Source: Embleya scabrispora DSM 41855 (GTDB lineage: Bacteria > Actinomycetota > Actinomycetes > Streptomycetales > Streptomycetaceae). From it: DNA of 64,000 bases. A model generated the notes under the pieces. That model saw only the letters and a program-made list of their open reading frames with translations, was not told where the DNA came from and made no database searches. The stretch lies in NCBI RefSeq assembly GCF_000372745.1, contig NZ_KB889697.1:248001-312000 (forward strand), given 5' to 3'. A program made the translations under genes and the position numbers. Within the stretch, counting starts at the first letter, position 1; each line of letters begins with the position of its first letter. Positions 1 through 8,657 of the stretch are shown here, piece after piece.

Positions 1-2
1 GT

Positions 3-101
3 GACCGTCGGTACGTCCGTCCTGTCCGTCGCCCCGGGCGCCGTCGCCGTCGTGCGCCGAGTGCCCGCGACCACCGAGCAAGGAAGCCGGAGAGCAAGTG
101 A
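3..101 (+). CDS. possible 3' tail of an upstream coding sequence (partial)
   Basis: The frame beginning at base 3 is open to a TGA at 99-101. That stop overlaps the GTG start of the next gene in the GTGA arrangement used many times in this window. The translated tail is very Arg-rich and resembles no family. Because the window starts here, this could be the end of a real upstream gene or chance read-through in G+C-rich DNA. Only the overlap geometry supports it. Confidence 0.2.
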   Translation, partial: DRRYVRPVRRPGRRRRRAPSARDHRARKPESK

Positions 102-799
102 AGGTCGAGATCTACAGCGATATCGCGTGTCCGTGGTGCTACGTCGGGAAGCGGCGCTTCGAGCGCGCGCTCGCGGCGTTCCCGGGCGCCGAGGACATCC
201 GGGTCACGTACCGTCCCTACCAGCTGGACCCGAGCACGCCCACGGAGCCGTCGCCGCTGCGCGAGCGGCTGGCCGAGAAGTTCGGTGCGGCCAACCTCGA
301 CGGGATGAACGCGCGGCTCGCCGACGTGGGCAGCGCCGAGGGCATCACCTTCGACTTCACCCGGGCCCTGTCGGTGAACACGCTGACCGCGCACCGGGTG
401 TTGTGGCTCGCGCTGACCGAGTTCGGTCCCGCCGCCCAGGCCGCGCTCAAGGATCGGCTGCTCTCGGCGTACTTCGCCGAGGGCGAGAACGTCGCCGACC
501 ATGCCCGGTTGACCGAGTTCGCGGTCGAGGCCGGCCTGGACCGCGACCGCGTGGTCGCCTTCCTGGCCTCCGACGAGGGCACCGACGAGGTCCGGCGCGA
601 GATCGCCGAGGCGCAGGAGATGGGTGTCACCGCGGTGCCGACCTTCGTGTTCGAGGGCAAGTGGGCGGTGCAGGGTGCCCAGGAGGCGTCCACGTTCCTC
701 CAGGTCCTGGAGCAGGTGCGGGAGCAGAGCGGCGAGTCGGCCGCATCGCAGGCGGCGGCCGACGGCGACGCGTGCGCCGACGGTTCCTGCGCGGTGTGA
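98..799 (+). CDS. DsbA family (FrnE-like) thiol-disulfide oxidoreductase
   Basis: This 233-aa protein has a thioredoxin-like DsbA/2-HCCA isomerase fold. It begins MKVEIYSDIACPWCYVGKRR, with the CPWC redox motif at residues 11-14. The conserved cis-Pro segment GVTAVPTFVFEGKWAVQGAQ lies near residues 175-195, which is typical of FrnE-type cytoplasmic oxidoreductases. There is no signal peptide, so it probably acts in the cytoplasm on protein or small-molecule thiols. The C-terminus carries a second Cys pair (CADGSC), as in many actinobacterial FrnE proteins. The start is GTG at 98 with GGAG about 6 nt upstream. The stop overlaps the GTG start of the MFS gene, so the two are probably co-translated. 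The substrate is unknown. Confidence 0.88.
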   Translation: MKVEIYSDIACPWCYVGKRRFERALAAFPGAEDIRVTYRPYQLDPSTPTEPSPLRERLAEKFGAANLDGMNARLADVGSAEGITFDFTRALSVNTLTAHRVLWLALTEFGPAAQAALKDRLLSAYFAEGENVADHARLTEFAVEAGLDRDRVVAFLASDEGTDEVRREIAEAQEMGVTAVPTFVFEGKWAVQGAQEASTFLQVLEQVREQSGESAASQAAADGDACADGSCAV

Positions 800-2034
800 G
801 CGTCCCGGGGGGAACGACCGGGCAGTTGTCCGTCGAGCGCCTGCAACGGGCGCGCTGGGCCGCGCTGTCGGTGTTCTTCGCGTTCAGCGCCGCGGTGGCG
901 GACTTCCTGGCCCGGATCCCGCAGTTCAAGGAGGATCTGGCGCTCGACGACGCCCAGTTGGGGCTGGCCCTGCTGGGTTCGCCGGTGGGCGCGTTGGTGG
1001 CGGTTCAGCTCGCGGGCACCGCCGCCGGGCGCTGGGGCAGCAGGCGGGTCGCGCGGGTGTCGGTGATCGGCGGGTGTCTGGCGCTGTTCCTGCCCGCGTT
1101 CGCCTGGAACCTGCCCTCGCTGGCGGTCGGTCTGCTGGTCCTGGGCGCGCTGATGGGTTTCACCGATGTCGCGGCGAACGCGCAGGGTGTCGCGATCGAG
1201 CAGCGGTTGCGCCGCCCGATCATGAACGGCCTGCACGGCGGCTACAGCCTCGGCGGGTTGTTCGGCGCGCTGGTCGGCTCCGGAGCGGCGGCCCTGGGGA
1301 TCACGCCCAGGGTGCATCTGTCGGTGATGGCGCTCGTGCTCGCGGTCGCGGTGTGGGCGAGTTCGCGCGAGCTGCTGGGCGTCGCGGACGATCCGCACGT
1401 GCGCCCGCCGGCCGAGCCGGACGAGGCGGCGGAGGCGGCGGAGGCGACCGAGCCGGCCATACCTGTCACGGGCGGTCTGGTCCGGCTGCTCGCCGGCTAT
1501 CGCGCGGTGGTTCTGCTCGCCCTGATCGGGCTGTGCTCGTTCGTCGGCGAGGGCGCGGTCGCCGACTGGAGCGGGGTGCATCTGCGCGAGACGCTGGACA
1601 ATTCGGCGGGTGTCGCCGGGCTGGGCTTCGCGGGCATGTCGGTGGCGATGGCGGCCGGCCGGTTCGCGGGCGATCGGGTGGTGGAACGGTTCGGTCCGGT
1701 ACGGGTGTTGCGGATCGGCGCGCTGATCGGCGCGCTGGGCATGGCGCTCGCGCTGGCCACGCCGTGGCCGGCGGTGTCGGTGCTCGGATTCACGCTGTTC
1801 GGTGTCGGGGTGGCCCCGGTCGCCCCGGTGACGTTCAGCGCGGCCGGCAACACCCCGGGGGTGCCCGCCGCGTGGGCCATCTCGCGGGTGACCGGCATCG
1901 CCTACATCGGGCTGCTCGCGGGTCCGCCGGTGATCGGCTTCATCGCCCATCACACCAGCCTGACCACGGCGCTGGCCGTCCCGGCGGTACTGGTCGCGAT
2001 CATCGCCCCGATCGCGGGCGCGGTTCGCCGCTGA
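796..2034 (+). CDS. MFS transporter
   Basis: This 412-aa integral membrane protein shows a major facilitator superfamily pattern of about 12 hydrophobic segments. A hydrophilic Glu/Ala-rich loop (residues about 200-222) separates the N- and C-terminal halves. The motif GTAAGRWGSRRVAR after TM2 matches the MFS loop 2-3 signature, and GDRVVERFGPVRVL is its counterpart in the second half. It looks like the FucP/YbjJ-like class of actinobacterial exporters, but the substrate cannot be told. The GTG start at 796 overlaps the TGA of the DsbA-like gene. The longer in-frame extension back to base 1 runs through that gene and is a shadow. Confidence 0.85.
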   Translation: MSVPGGTTGQLSVERLQRARWAALSVFFAFSAAVADFLARIPQFKEDLALDDAQLGLALLGSPVGALVAVQLAGTAAGRWGSRRVARVSVIGGCLALFLPAFAWNLPSLAVGLLVLGALMGFTDVAANAQGVAIEQRLRRPIMNGLHGGYSLGGLFGALVGSGAAALGITPRVHLSVMALVLAVAVWASSRELLGVADDPHVRPPAEPDEAAEAAEATEPAIPVTGGLVRLLAGYRAVVLLALIGLCSFVGEGAVADWSGVHLRETLDNSAGVAGLGFAGMSVAMAAGRFAGDRVVERFGPVRVLRIGALIGALGMALALATPWPAVSVLGFTLFGVGVAPVAPVTFSAAGNTPGVPAAWAISRVTGIAYIGLLAGPPVIGFIAHHTSLTTALAVPAVLVAIIAPIAGAVRR

Positions 2035-2042
2035 GCCGGACC

Positions 2043-2080
2043 GTCCTCGGATGCACTCGGCCCGCCCGGCACCCGAGGAC
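2043..2080. terminator. possible hairpin terminator between convergent genes
   Basis: An 8-bp inverted repeat GTCCTCGG/CCGAGGAC lies 8 nt after the MFS stop codon, with a 22-nt loop. No T-tract follows. The MFS and hexosaminidase genes converge here and the 198-bp gap holds no other gene. Confidence 0.35.
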
Positions 2081-2232
2081 GAGGCCGGCGCACGCCGGAC
2101 ATCGCCTCGCCGGGTCCGCGCTCCCTCGGTCCGCCCGCCACCGACCGCGAGGTCGGCGCACACACCGAACACCATCACCCCGCGGGCTCTCCGCTCCCCC
2201 GGCCCGCCCGGCGCCCGAGAGCGCGACCCACG

Positions 2233-3879
2233 TCACGTCAGCTTGTGTGCGTGGTTGATGCCCTGTGCGTCCCAGCGCGCCTCGTGCGCCGCGGCTCGGG
2301 TCCGGAAGTCCGCCCAGTCGCGCCGCTCCGGGAGGGACCAGGCGGCCTCGGCGACGGAGGCGATCCGCGGGAAGAGCAGGTACTCGGCGTCCGCGACGCT
2401 CTTGATCGTCTCGCCCCACAGCGCGCCCTCGACTCCGAGCACCGCGTCCGCGGGCAGACCGGGCAGGTGCGTCGAGGGTTCCCACTCGTAGGACTTCCGC
2501 ACGTCGACGGTGCCGGCCCAGTTCACCCCGAGCCGCTCGCCGCCGCTGTACTTCATGTCCAGGTAGGCGTGGTCGGCCGGGGCCATCACCACCTTGTGCC
2601 CGGCCCGCGCGGCGGCCGCCACCTCGGCCGCGTCCTGTTTGGCCGCGCCCCAGTACTCCAGGATCGCGCCGGATGCCGGACCCCCGGACGCCAGTTGGTG
2701 CCAGGCCATGGTCTGTTTGCCGTGCTTGGCCACCAGCGGCTGGGCGCGGGCCATGAAGGCCCGATACTGCGCGGGTTGGAGGGTGTGCGCCTCGTCGCCG
2801 CCGATGTGCAGGTAGGGCCCGGGGGTGAGTTCCGCGAGCCGGCCGAGCACCTCGTCCAGGAACGTGTAAGTAGCCTCGCCGTCGACGCACAGCGATGAGA
2901 AGCCGACCCGGGTGCCGGTATAGGGGGTGTGCTGCTTGCCGTCGCAGGCCAGTTCCGGGTAGGCGACGATCGCCGCGTTGGTGTGCCCGGGCATGTCGAT
3001 CTCGGGCACCACGGTGATGAAGCGCGCGCTCGCGTAGTCGATCACCGCGCGATAGTCGGCCGCCGTCCAGAACCCGCCCGGCCCGCCGCCCACCTGGGTG
3101 GCCGCGCCGATTTCGGTGAGCCTGGGCCGACCCTCGATGGCGATCCGCCACCCCTGGTCGTCGGTCAGGTGCAGATGCAGGTGGTTGAACTTGTAGGCGG
3201 CCAGGTGGTCGATCAGTCGGCGCATCTCGGCGGGCGGATAGAAGTGCCGGGCCAGGTCGATCATGATGCCCCGGTACGGATACCGCGGCGCGTCCCGGAC
3301 CACGGCCGCGCGCAGCTCGAACGGCGGCTTGGCCGGCACCAGTTGGCGCAGCGTCTGGGCGCCCCGGTAGAGGCCGGCCGGCGCACCCGCCCGGATCGTG
3401 GCGCCGTGCTCGGTGACGATCAGTTCGTACGCCTCGTCGCCGTCGGGTCGGCCGGCGGGGTCGGGGTCCAGGGCCAGCGCGATGTCGGTGCCGGCGCGCG
3501 AGTGTGCGTCGACCACCACGGGCAGCGGCAGACCGGTGGCGGCCCGCAGTTCGGCGGCGACGAGTTCGGCGACCGCCCGCGCGGCCTCGGTCGCGGCCCG
3601 CACCCGGGTGTCCCCGGCCGGTGTCCACGATCGGCCCCGGCCGCCGAGCGCCTCGACCGGGATCGGCACGAGCCCACGCGCGTCGGCCTCCAGCGGTCCG
3701 GTCGGCAGTTCCCGGGCCTCGGCGCCGCCGGCGGCGGGCCGGCTCGGGTCGCCGGCTCCGCTCGGTTCGGCCTTCGGCGTGCCACCGGAGGAGGAGGCGG
3801 CGTCGGTGATCCACACGGCCGCCCCCACGGCGGCGATCGGCACGGTGAGGAAAAAAGCCAGGGCACGTCGCCGCAACAT
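2233..3879 (-). CDS. secreted beta-N-acetylhexosaminidase, GH20
   Basis: This 548-aa enzyme hydrolyses terminal beta-linked N-acetylhexosamine from chitin or peptidoglycan-derived sugars. An N-terminal signal peptide (MLRRRALAFFLTVPIAAVGA) indicates export. A GH20b-type alpha/beta domain covers roughly residues 60-190, followed by the GH20 barrel. Visible signatures are HLHLTDDQGWRI, VVPEIDMPGHTNAA and HIGGDEAH (about residue 360). The last holds the Asp-Glu pair of the substrate-assisted mechanism. The ATG at 3879 is preceded by GGGAGAG at suitable spacing. Upstream lies a partial match to a DasR operator (3921-3932), which would fit amino-sugar control. The gene stands alone on the minus strand. 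Confidence 0.93.
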   Translation of the reverse strand: MLRRRALAFFLTVPIAAVGAAVWITDAASSSGGTPKAEPSGAGDPSRPAAGGAEARELPTGPLEADARGLVPIPVEALGGRGRSWTPAGDTRVRAATEAARAVAELVAAELRAATGLPLPVVVDAHSRAGTDIALALDPDPAGRPDGDEAYELIVTEHGATIRAGAPAGLYRGAQTLRQLVPAKPPFELRAAVVRDAPRYPYRGIMIDLARHFYPPAEMRRLIDHLAAYKFNHLHLHLTDDQGWRIAIEGRPRLTEIGAATQVGGGPGGFWTAADYRAVIDYASARFITVVPEIDMPGHTNAAIVAYPELACDGKQHTPYTGTRVGFSSLCVDGEATYTFLDEVLGRLAELTPGPYLHIGGDEAHTLQPAQYRAFMARAQPLVAKHGKQTMAWHQLASGGPASGAILEYWGAAKQDAAEVAAAARAGHKVVMAPADHAYLDMKYSGGERLGVNWAGTVDVRKSYEWEPSTHLPGLPADAVLGVEGALWGETIKSVADAEYLLFPRIASVAEAAWSLPERRDWADFRTRAAAHEARWDAQGINHAHKLT

Positions 3880-3920
3880 GTGACTCTCCCAAGTCGGTCC
3901 CGCCGGGGTCGGTCCCGCCT

Positions 3921-3932
3921 CAGTCTAGGCAA
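3921..3932. promoter_or_regulatory. candidate DasR-responsive element (dre)
   Basis: CAGTCTAGGCAA lies 42-53 bp upstream of the GH20 start codon. It agrees with the DasR core TGGTCTAGACCA at 8 of 12 positions, including the central GTCTAG. DasR control of hexosaminidase genes is well established in Streptomyces. The match here is imperfect. Confidence 0.33.
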
Positions 3933-4316
3933 CCCTCGGTGACGATTCGGTTGGTCGACACACCGATAAACGGAAGGCAACGATCCGGTAAATCCCAACG
4001 AATGGTTGGCAAACGGGCACCGGAGAGGGGGTGGTGAAATACGGATATAGGGGTGTGACAGACGATGCCGGCGCCAAATGCCGTAAAATCACCGCGTGTC
4101 CAGTCATGCCCCGCAATCGATATTCCTTCGCAGGGTTAACTTACGCTTGTCAACATTCGGGGGCGTATGCGGGGTGCTCGGTCCATTACCCACCGGCCAC
4201 TGCGAGCACACGTGCGAATGCCGCTAGGCTCTGCCCGTCGTGCACGGAATAGGACGCGATCCGCGTCACCGAAAGCGCAAGACCGGAAAGTGCGAATCAT
4301 CGGGAAAATGACGTAC
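3933..4316. other. AT-richer intergenic region, no recognised gene
   Basis: This stretch lies between the divergently transcribed GH20 gene and the sensor ATPase gene and is visibly poorer in G+C than its flanks. Short ORFs cross it in several frames (for example 4031-4252 plus and 3925-4116 minus). None has a good ribosome-binding site, actinomycete-like third-position G+C, or any recognisable motif. It probably holds promoters for both flanking genes. No structured RNA was recognised. Confidence 0.5.
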
Positions 4317-4347
4317 TTGACAAGCGGAATACTCGACTCCGTATCCC
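4317..4347 (+). promoter_or_regulatory. possible sigma-70-like promoter for the sensor/transporter operon
   Basis: TTGACA at 4317-4322 is a perfect -35 hexamer. TATCCC at 4342-4347 is a possible -10 with 19-bp spacing, slightly long. The GTG start of the sensor ATPase follows about 30 nt later. Confidence 0.35.
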
Positions 4348-4375
4348 TGCCTCGCTCCACCCCGGCTACGACCTG

Positions 4376-6910
4376 GTGGTGGACGACCTGAACATCACTC
4401 GGAAACTCGTCCTGCTCGTCGCCGTGCCGCTCACCGTGATGGTGGGGTCCGCGGGACTCGCCGTGTCCACCACGACCGGCGATGCCCTCGACGCGAACCG
4501 CCTGCGCTCGCTGACCAAGGTCTCCGCCGAGGCCGGTGAACTCGCGCACCGCCTGCAGAGCGAACGCGCCGCCGCCGCCGCGGTGCTGTGGCCGGAGGCC
4601 GGCAGCGGCGCGCTGGTCACGTACCACCAGCGCACCGCCGCGACGGACGAGAGCGCCACGCGCTACCGCAAGCTGCGCAAGGACCTGGGCTCGATCCCCG
4701 GCAACACCAAGGAACGACTGCACAGGCTGGACGCGGGTCTGACCGACCTGACCGCGCTGCGCGAGCAGGTCCAGGCGCCCAAGGGCACCTCGCTGACCGC
4801 CGTCGTCTTCCGCTACCGCATCCTGATCGCGGACGCGCTCGACTACCGCGACAGCGTGGCCCAGGCCGGTGGCGCAGGCCCGGACAACTCGGACCGCCTG
4901 CGTGCCGCCGCCGCGCTGTCGCATGCCACGGAGTGGCTGGGACAACAACAGACGGCGGTCCTGCGCGCCTTGGCGTCCAACCGGATCTCGCCGTCCCAAC
5001 AGCAGGACATCCTGGCCACCCGGACCGGCTACGACGAGAGCGAGACGTCCTTCGAGTCGCTCGCCGACGCGGAGTGGCTGGGTTGGCTGGAACTCGCCCA
5101 GACCGGCCCGGAGATCCTGGCCGTGCACCAACTCGAGGACGCCGTCTCCCGGGCCAAGGTGGACACGCCCATCCTGATCAGTCAGGACGTGTGGACCAAG
5201 GCGACCGCGGACCGGATCGCCCGGATCAGCGACGTCGAACGACGTGTGGACGCTTCGGTGCTGTCCTCGGTCAGCGACGAACGCGACAGCCGCCGCTGGT
5301 GGGCGATCGGGCAGGCCGCCGCGGTGCTGCTCGCACTGGCCGCCGCGGTACTCCTGGTGCTGCGCCTGGGTCGACCGATGACCCGCGAACTGCTGCGCCT
5401 GCGCGACACCGCACACGAGGTGGCCTACACCGGCCTGCCGGATGCGGTGGCCAAGCTCCAGCAGGGCCGCTCCCTCGACGGCGCGACCGCCGACGAGATC
5501 GCCGAACGGGCGGGCTCGCCCATCGAGGTGCGCGGCAAGGACGAGATCGCCGAGGTGGGCTCGGCGTTCAACACCGTCTTCACCGCCGCCGTCCGGATCG
5601 CGGCCGAACAGGCGGTACTGCGCGCCGGTATCGCCACCGTGCTCGTCGCCCTCGCGCGCCGCAACCAGCGGCTCACCGACGGCCTGGTCAAGGTCCTCGA
5701 CGAGGCCGAGGCGCACGAGCACGACCCGGACCGCCTCAAGCGGCTGTACTCGCTCGACCACTTGGTCCAGCGGATGGGCCGCAACAACACCAGTCTGCTG
5801 GTGCTCGGCGGCGAGGGCACCGCACGCGTGCGCGAGGACGCGCTGCTCCTGGACGTCGCACGCGCGGCGATCGGCCGCATCGAACGGTTCACCCGGGTGG
5901 ACCCCGGCGCGGTGGACCCGCGCATCCTGATCGCCGGGCGGGCCCGCGACGACGTCGCGCACCTGCTCGCCGAACTGTTGGACAACGCGACCAAGTTCAG
6001 CCGCCCGGAGACCTGGGTGGTGCTCCAGGCGAACCGGCGCGGCGACGGCGCCGTGCTCACCGTGACCGACTCCGGCGTGGGCATCACCCCGGAGCGGCTG
6101 GCCGCGTTCAACGAACGCCTCGCCTCGCCCGCCCAGTTGGACGTGCACGCGGTGCGCGCGATGGGTCTGACCGTGGCCGGCCATCTGGCCACGCGCTACG
6201 GCATCACGATCACCCTGAGCCCGGGACCGCAGGGCGGCACGGTGGCCGAGGTGGGTCTGCCCGAGGACATCGTGGTCTTCCGCGATCGCCCCGGCCGGCA
6301 CCGCGGTGTGCCCAAGCCCGAGATCGCTGCCGCTCCCGCTCCCGCGCCGGCCGCCGGCCGGGCGCTGGACATGGGGGTACGGGCCGGTGGCCATCCGGAC
6401 CCGGGCCCCTTCGAGCCGGTGGCGAACGTGTTCACGCCGACCCGACCCCAACCGGTCAGCGACGCGGGCGCTCCGGGACCGCGCGAGCCCGCGCCCTCGG
6501 GACTGCGCTTCACCGGCGAGCGCCCTCCCGCGCCCGCCGCCCCGACCCCGCCCGCACTCGCCCCGATGGGCTCGGCCGAACGCGCCGAGCGCCCGGAGCA
6601 GCCGCAGGCGCCCACGGGTACGGGCCAGGATTCGGCACTGCCCAGCCGCACCACGAACACGGGCCTGCCGCTGCGGGTTCGCCGGGACACTCCCAGCGTG
6701 CACCCGGGCAGTCCCGCCGCACCCGCCGCGCCGTTGGTCGGCACGACCGGGACGCCCGCCCGGGCGAACACCACGCCGGACCGTCGCGACGCCCGCCAGG
6801 TGTCCGCGGCCATGTCCGCCTTCGCGCAGGGCATCGGGCACAGCCGGGCCCGCCGCGCCCCCTCGCCCCGCCCCGGCGGCGGCGAACCGGATCACAAGGA
6901 GAGATCGTGA
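4376..6910 (+). CDS. nitrate/nitrite-sensing-domain histidine kinase-like ATPase (CvnA type)
   Basis: This 844-aa membrane protein has a short cytoplasmic N-terminus, TM1 (about 9-30), and an extracytoplasmic helical NIT-type domain (about 40-305). TM2 (about 308-330), a HAMP-like linker, a DHp-like helix (YSLDHLVQRMGRNN, about 455-470) and a HATPase_c domain follow. The ATPase has an N-box (ELLDNATKF, about 533) and a G-box (DSGVGI, about 564). Beyond residue 640 there is a long Pro/Ala-rich tail. This matches the CvnA component of actinobacterial conservons, which act with roadblock proteins rather than a response regulator. The next gene is indeed a roadblock protein, overlapping by GTGA. 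No CvnC (DUF742) or CvnD (GTPase) follows; a Liv-type transporter does. The ligand is unknown. Confidence 0.88.
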   Translation: MVDDLNITRKLVLLVAVPLTVMVGSAGLAVSTTTGDALDANRLRSLTKVSAEAGELAHRLQSERAAAAAVLWPEAGSGALVTYHQRTAATDESATRYRKLRKDLGSIPGNTKERLHRLDAGLTDLTALREQVQAPKGTSLTAVVFRYRILIADALDYRDSVAQAGGAGPDNSDRLRAAAALSHATEWLGQQQTAVLRALASNRISPSQQQDILATRTGYDESETSFESLADAEWLGWLELAQTGPEILAVHQLEDAVSRAKVDTPILISQDVWTKATADRIARISDVERRVDASVLSSVSDERDSRRWWAIGQAAAVLLALAAAVLLVLRLGRPMTRELLRLRDTAHEVAYTGLPDAVAKLQQGRSLDGATADEIAERAGSPIEVRGKDEIAEVGSAFNTVFTAAVRIAAEQAVLRAGIATVLVALARRNQRLTDGLVKVLDEAEAHEHDPDRLKRLYSLDHLVQRMGRNNTSLLVLGGEGTARVREDALLLDVARAAIGRIERFTRVDPGAVDPRILIAGRARDDVAHLLAELLDNATKFSRPETWVVLQANRRGDGAVLTVTDSGVGITPERLAAFNERLASPAQLDVHAVRAMGLTVAGHLATRYGITITLSPGPQGGTVAEVGLPEDIVVFRDRPGRHRGVPKPEIAAAPAPAPAAGRALDMGVRAGGHPDPGPFEPVANVFTPTRPQPVSDAGAPGPREPAPSGLRFTGERPPAPAAPTPPALAPMGSAERAERPEQPQAPTGTGQDSALPSRTTNTGLPLRVRRDTPSVHPGSPAAPAAPLVGTTGTPARANTTPDRRDARQVSAAMSAFAQGIGHSRARRAPSPRPGGGEPDHKERS

Positions 6911-7332
6911 CCCACCCCACCGCAGCCGATCTCAGCTGGCTGCTCAACGATTTCGCCACCCGGGTGCCCGAGGTACTGCATGCCGTCGCGGTCTCCGCGG
7001 ACGGTCTCGTGGTGGCCAACACCAGCACGCTGCCGCAGGACCGCGCCGACCAGCTCGGTGCGGTCGCCTCCGGCCTGGTCAGCCTGCTGGCGGGCGCCGC
7101 GCGTCTGTTCGGCACCGACCCGGTGGCGAGCAACCTGACCGAGATGAACGGCGCGTTCATGTTCTCCATGCAGGTCAGCGACGGCGCCTCGCTGTTGGTG
7201 CTGGCGTCGCGCGAGTGCGACATCGGCCAGGTCTCGTTCGAGATGGCCGAGCTGATCAACCAGGTCGGCCCGGCTCTGACCCCTGCCGCCCGCGAGCGCT
7301 TCCTGCACGTGCAGCGCGGCGCGTTGGGCTGA
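6907..7332 (+). CDS. roadblock/LC7 domain protein (CvnB type)
   Basis: This 141-aa cytoplasmic protein has the single roadblock/LC7 fold seen in conservon CvnB proteins. The segments WLLNDFATRVPEVLHAVAVS, DGLVVANTSTLP and FMFSMQVSDGASLLVLAS are typical. The family usually links sensor-like ATPases to small GTPases, or acts as a GTPase modulator. No GTPase is encoded nearby, so its partner here may be the upstream ATPase alone. The GTG start at 6907 overlaps the sensor stop codon, indicating coupled translation. An 80-bp gap then separates it from the substrate-binding lipoprotein gene. Confidence 0.9.
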   Translation: MTHPTAADLSWLLNDFATRVPEVLHAVAVSADGLVVANTSTLPQDRADQLGAVASGLVSLLAGAARLFGTDPVASNLTEMNGAFMFSMQVSDGASLLVLASRECDIGQVSFEMAELINQVGPALTPAARERFLHVQRGALG

Positions 7333-7412
7333 CCGACGCACTCTCGCGTCCCTCCCGACGCGGCCCCATTCGACCGCTTGGCGCTGTACCCGTCCAAACC
7401 CTGGAGCACGTC

Positions 7413-8627
7413 ATGACCCCGGCAAGTCCCATATCCCGACGCTCGTTCCGCGTCACCTCCGCCGGCCTGCTCGCCGGCGCGCTCGCGTTCACCGCCGCGT
7501 GCAGCGGCAGCGCGGCGGACGACAAGAAGGGCGGATCGTCCTCCGGCACGGTCAAGATCGGCCTGACGATCCCGCTGACCGGTGTCTACGCCGCGCTCGG
7601 TCCGGACCTGCAGAACGGCTTCCAGACCTACCTGGACCAGCACGGCGGCAAGCTCGGCGGGCACAAGATCGAGCTCGTGATCACCGACGAGGGCGACGGC
7701 CCGCAGACCTCGGTGCCCTCGGTCACCAAGCTGATCAAGCAGGACAAGGTCACCGCCGTGGTGGGCCTGACCAACGCGGCCACGGTTGCCGCCAACGTGC
7801 AGGTCGTGAACGACAACAAGGTGCCGATGATCGGCGCCGTCGGTCGCCCCGGCAAGATCGACAAGCCGGACTACGTCTGGCACACCAGCTACCTCTCCGA
7901 GGAGCCGGGTGTGGCGGCGGCGCCGTACATCAAGGAGAACGTGGCCGGCACGGTCTACGCGATCGGCCCGGAGTACCAGGGTGGTTTCGACCAGCTCCGC
8001 GGCTTCACCGACACGTTCGACAAGCTCGGCGGCAAGCTGGCGAACCCGGACGGCAAGACCAAGTGGACGCCGTTCCCGGGCACCACCAACTTCCAGCCGT
8101 ACTTCACCGAGATCAAGAACTCGGGCGCCAAGGCGGTCTACACGTTCTACGCGGGCACCGCCGCAGTGAACTTCGTCAAGCAGTACAAGCAGTCCGACAT
8201 CAAGGACATCCCGCTGTACGCTGCGGGCTTCCTGACCGAGGGTGCGGTACTCGGGGCCGAGGGCGACGCGGCCAAGGGCGTGTTCACCTCGCTCAACTAC
8301 ACGCCCACCCTGGACATCCCGGCAAACCGCTCGTTCGTCGCGGCCTACCAGGGCAAGTACAACGCGCTGCCGACGATGATGTCGGCGACCATGTACGACG
8401 CGGCCGCCGTGCTGGACAAGGCGATCGCCGCCGCAGGTGACAAGGTCACCCCGGAGACGGTCAACGCCGCGATCGCCAAGACCGGCAAGGTCGACAGCCC
8501 GCGCGGTGCCTGGGAGTTCAACCCGGCCACGCACGCGCCCGTGCAGAAGTGGTACCTGCGGGAGGTCAAGCAGGACGGCACCGCGCTGAGCAACGTCATG
8601 GTCCGCGAACTCGGCACCCTCGGCTAG
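7413..8627 (+). CDS. ABC transporter substrate-binding lipoprotein, branched-chain amino acid family
   Basis: This 404-aa periplasmic-binding protein belongs to the Peripla_BP_6/LivK family. The N-terminus has a twin-arginine-like motif (SRRSFRVTSAG) and a lipobox ending FTAAC, so it should be a lipid-anchored extracytoplasmic receptor. The opening strand VKIGLTIPLTGVYAALGPDL is characteristic of the family. The substrate may be branched-chain amino acids, urea or a short amide. Nothing in the sequence settles it. The gene heads the liv-type cassette: binding protein, LivH, LivM-LivG fusion, LivF. The ATG at 7413 was chosen because it sits just before the signal sequence. Confidence 0.9.
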   Translation: MTPASPISRRSFRVTSAGLLAGALAFTAACSGSAADDKKGGSSSGTVKIGLTIPLTGVYAALGPDLQNGFQTYLDQHGGKLGGHKIELVITDEGDGPQTSVPSVTKLIKQDKVTAVVGLTNAATVAANVQVVNDNKVPMIGAVGRPGKIDKPDYVWHTSYLSEEPGVAAAPYIKENVAGTVYAIGPEYQGGFDQLRGFTDTFDKLGGKLANPDGKTKWTPFPGTTNFQPYFTEIKNSGAKAVYTFYAGTAAVNFVKQYKQSDIKDIPLYAAGFLTEGAVLGAEGDAAKGVFTSLNYTPTLDIPANRSFVAAYQGKYNALPTMMSATMYDAAAVLDKAIAAAGDKVTPETVNAAIAKTGKVDSPRGAWEFNPATHAPVQKWYLREVKQDGTALSNVMVRELGTLG

Positions 8628-8657
8628 CGGCAGCTTCGGAGCGAAAGGGAGCGTGCC

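Noticed and set aside
4031-4252. 73-codon plus-strand ORF in the AT-richer gap
   Set aside because: No ribosome-binding site, no family resemblance and no actinomycete-like codon bias; better read as promoter DNA.
4136-6895. Very long minus-strand ORF (over 900 codons) opposite the sensor ATPase gene
   Set aside because: It is antisense to a gene with clear domains. Long antisense frames are expected in G+C-rich coding DNA, and the translation shows only Arg/Gly/His-rich composition.
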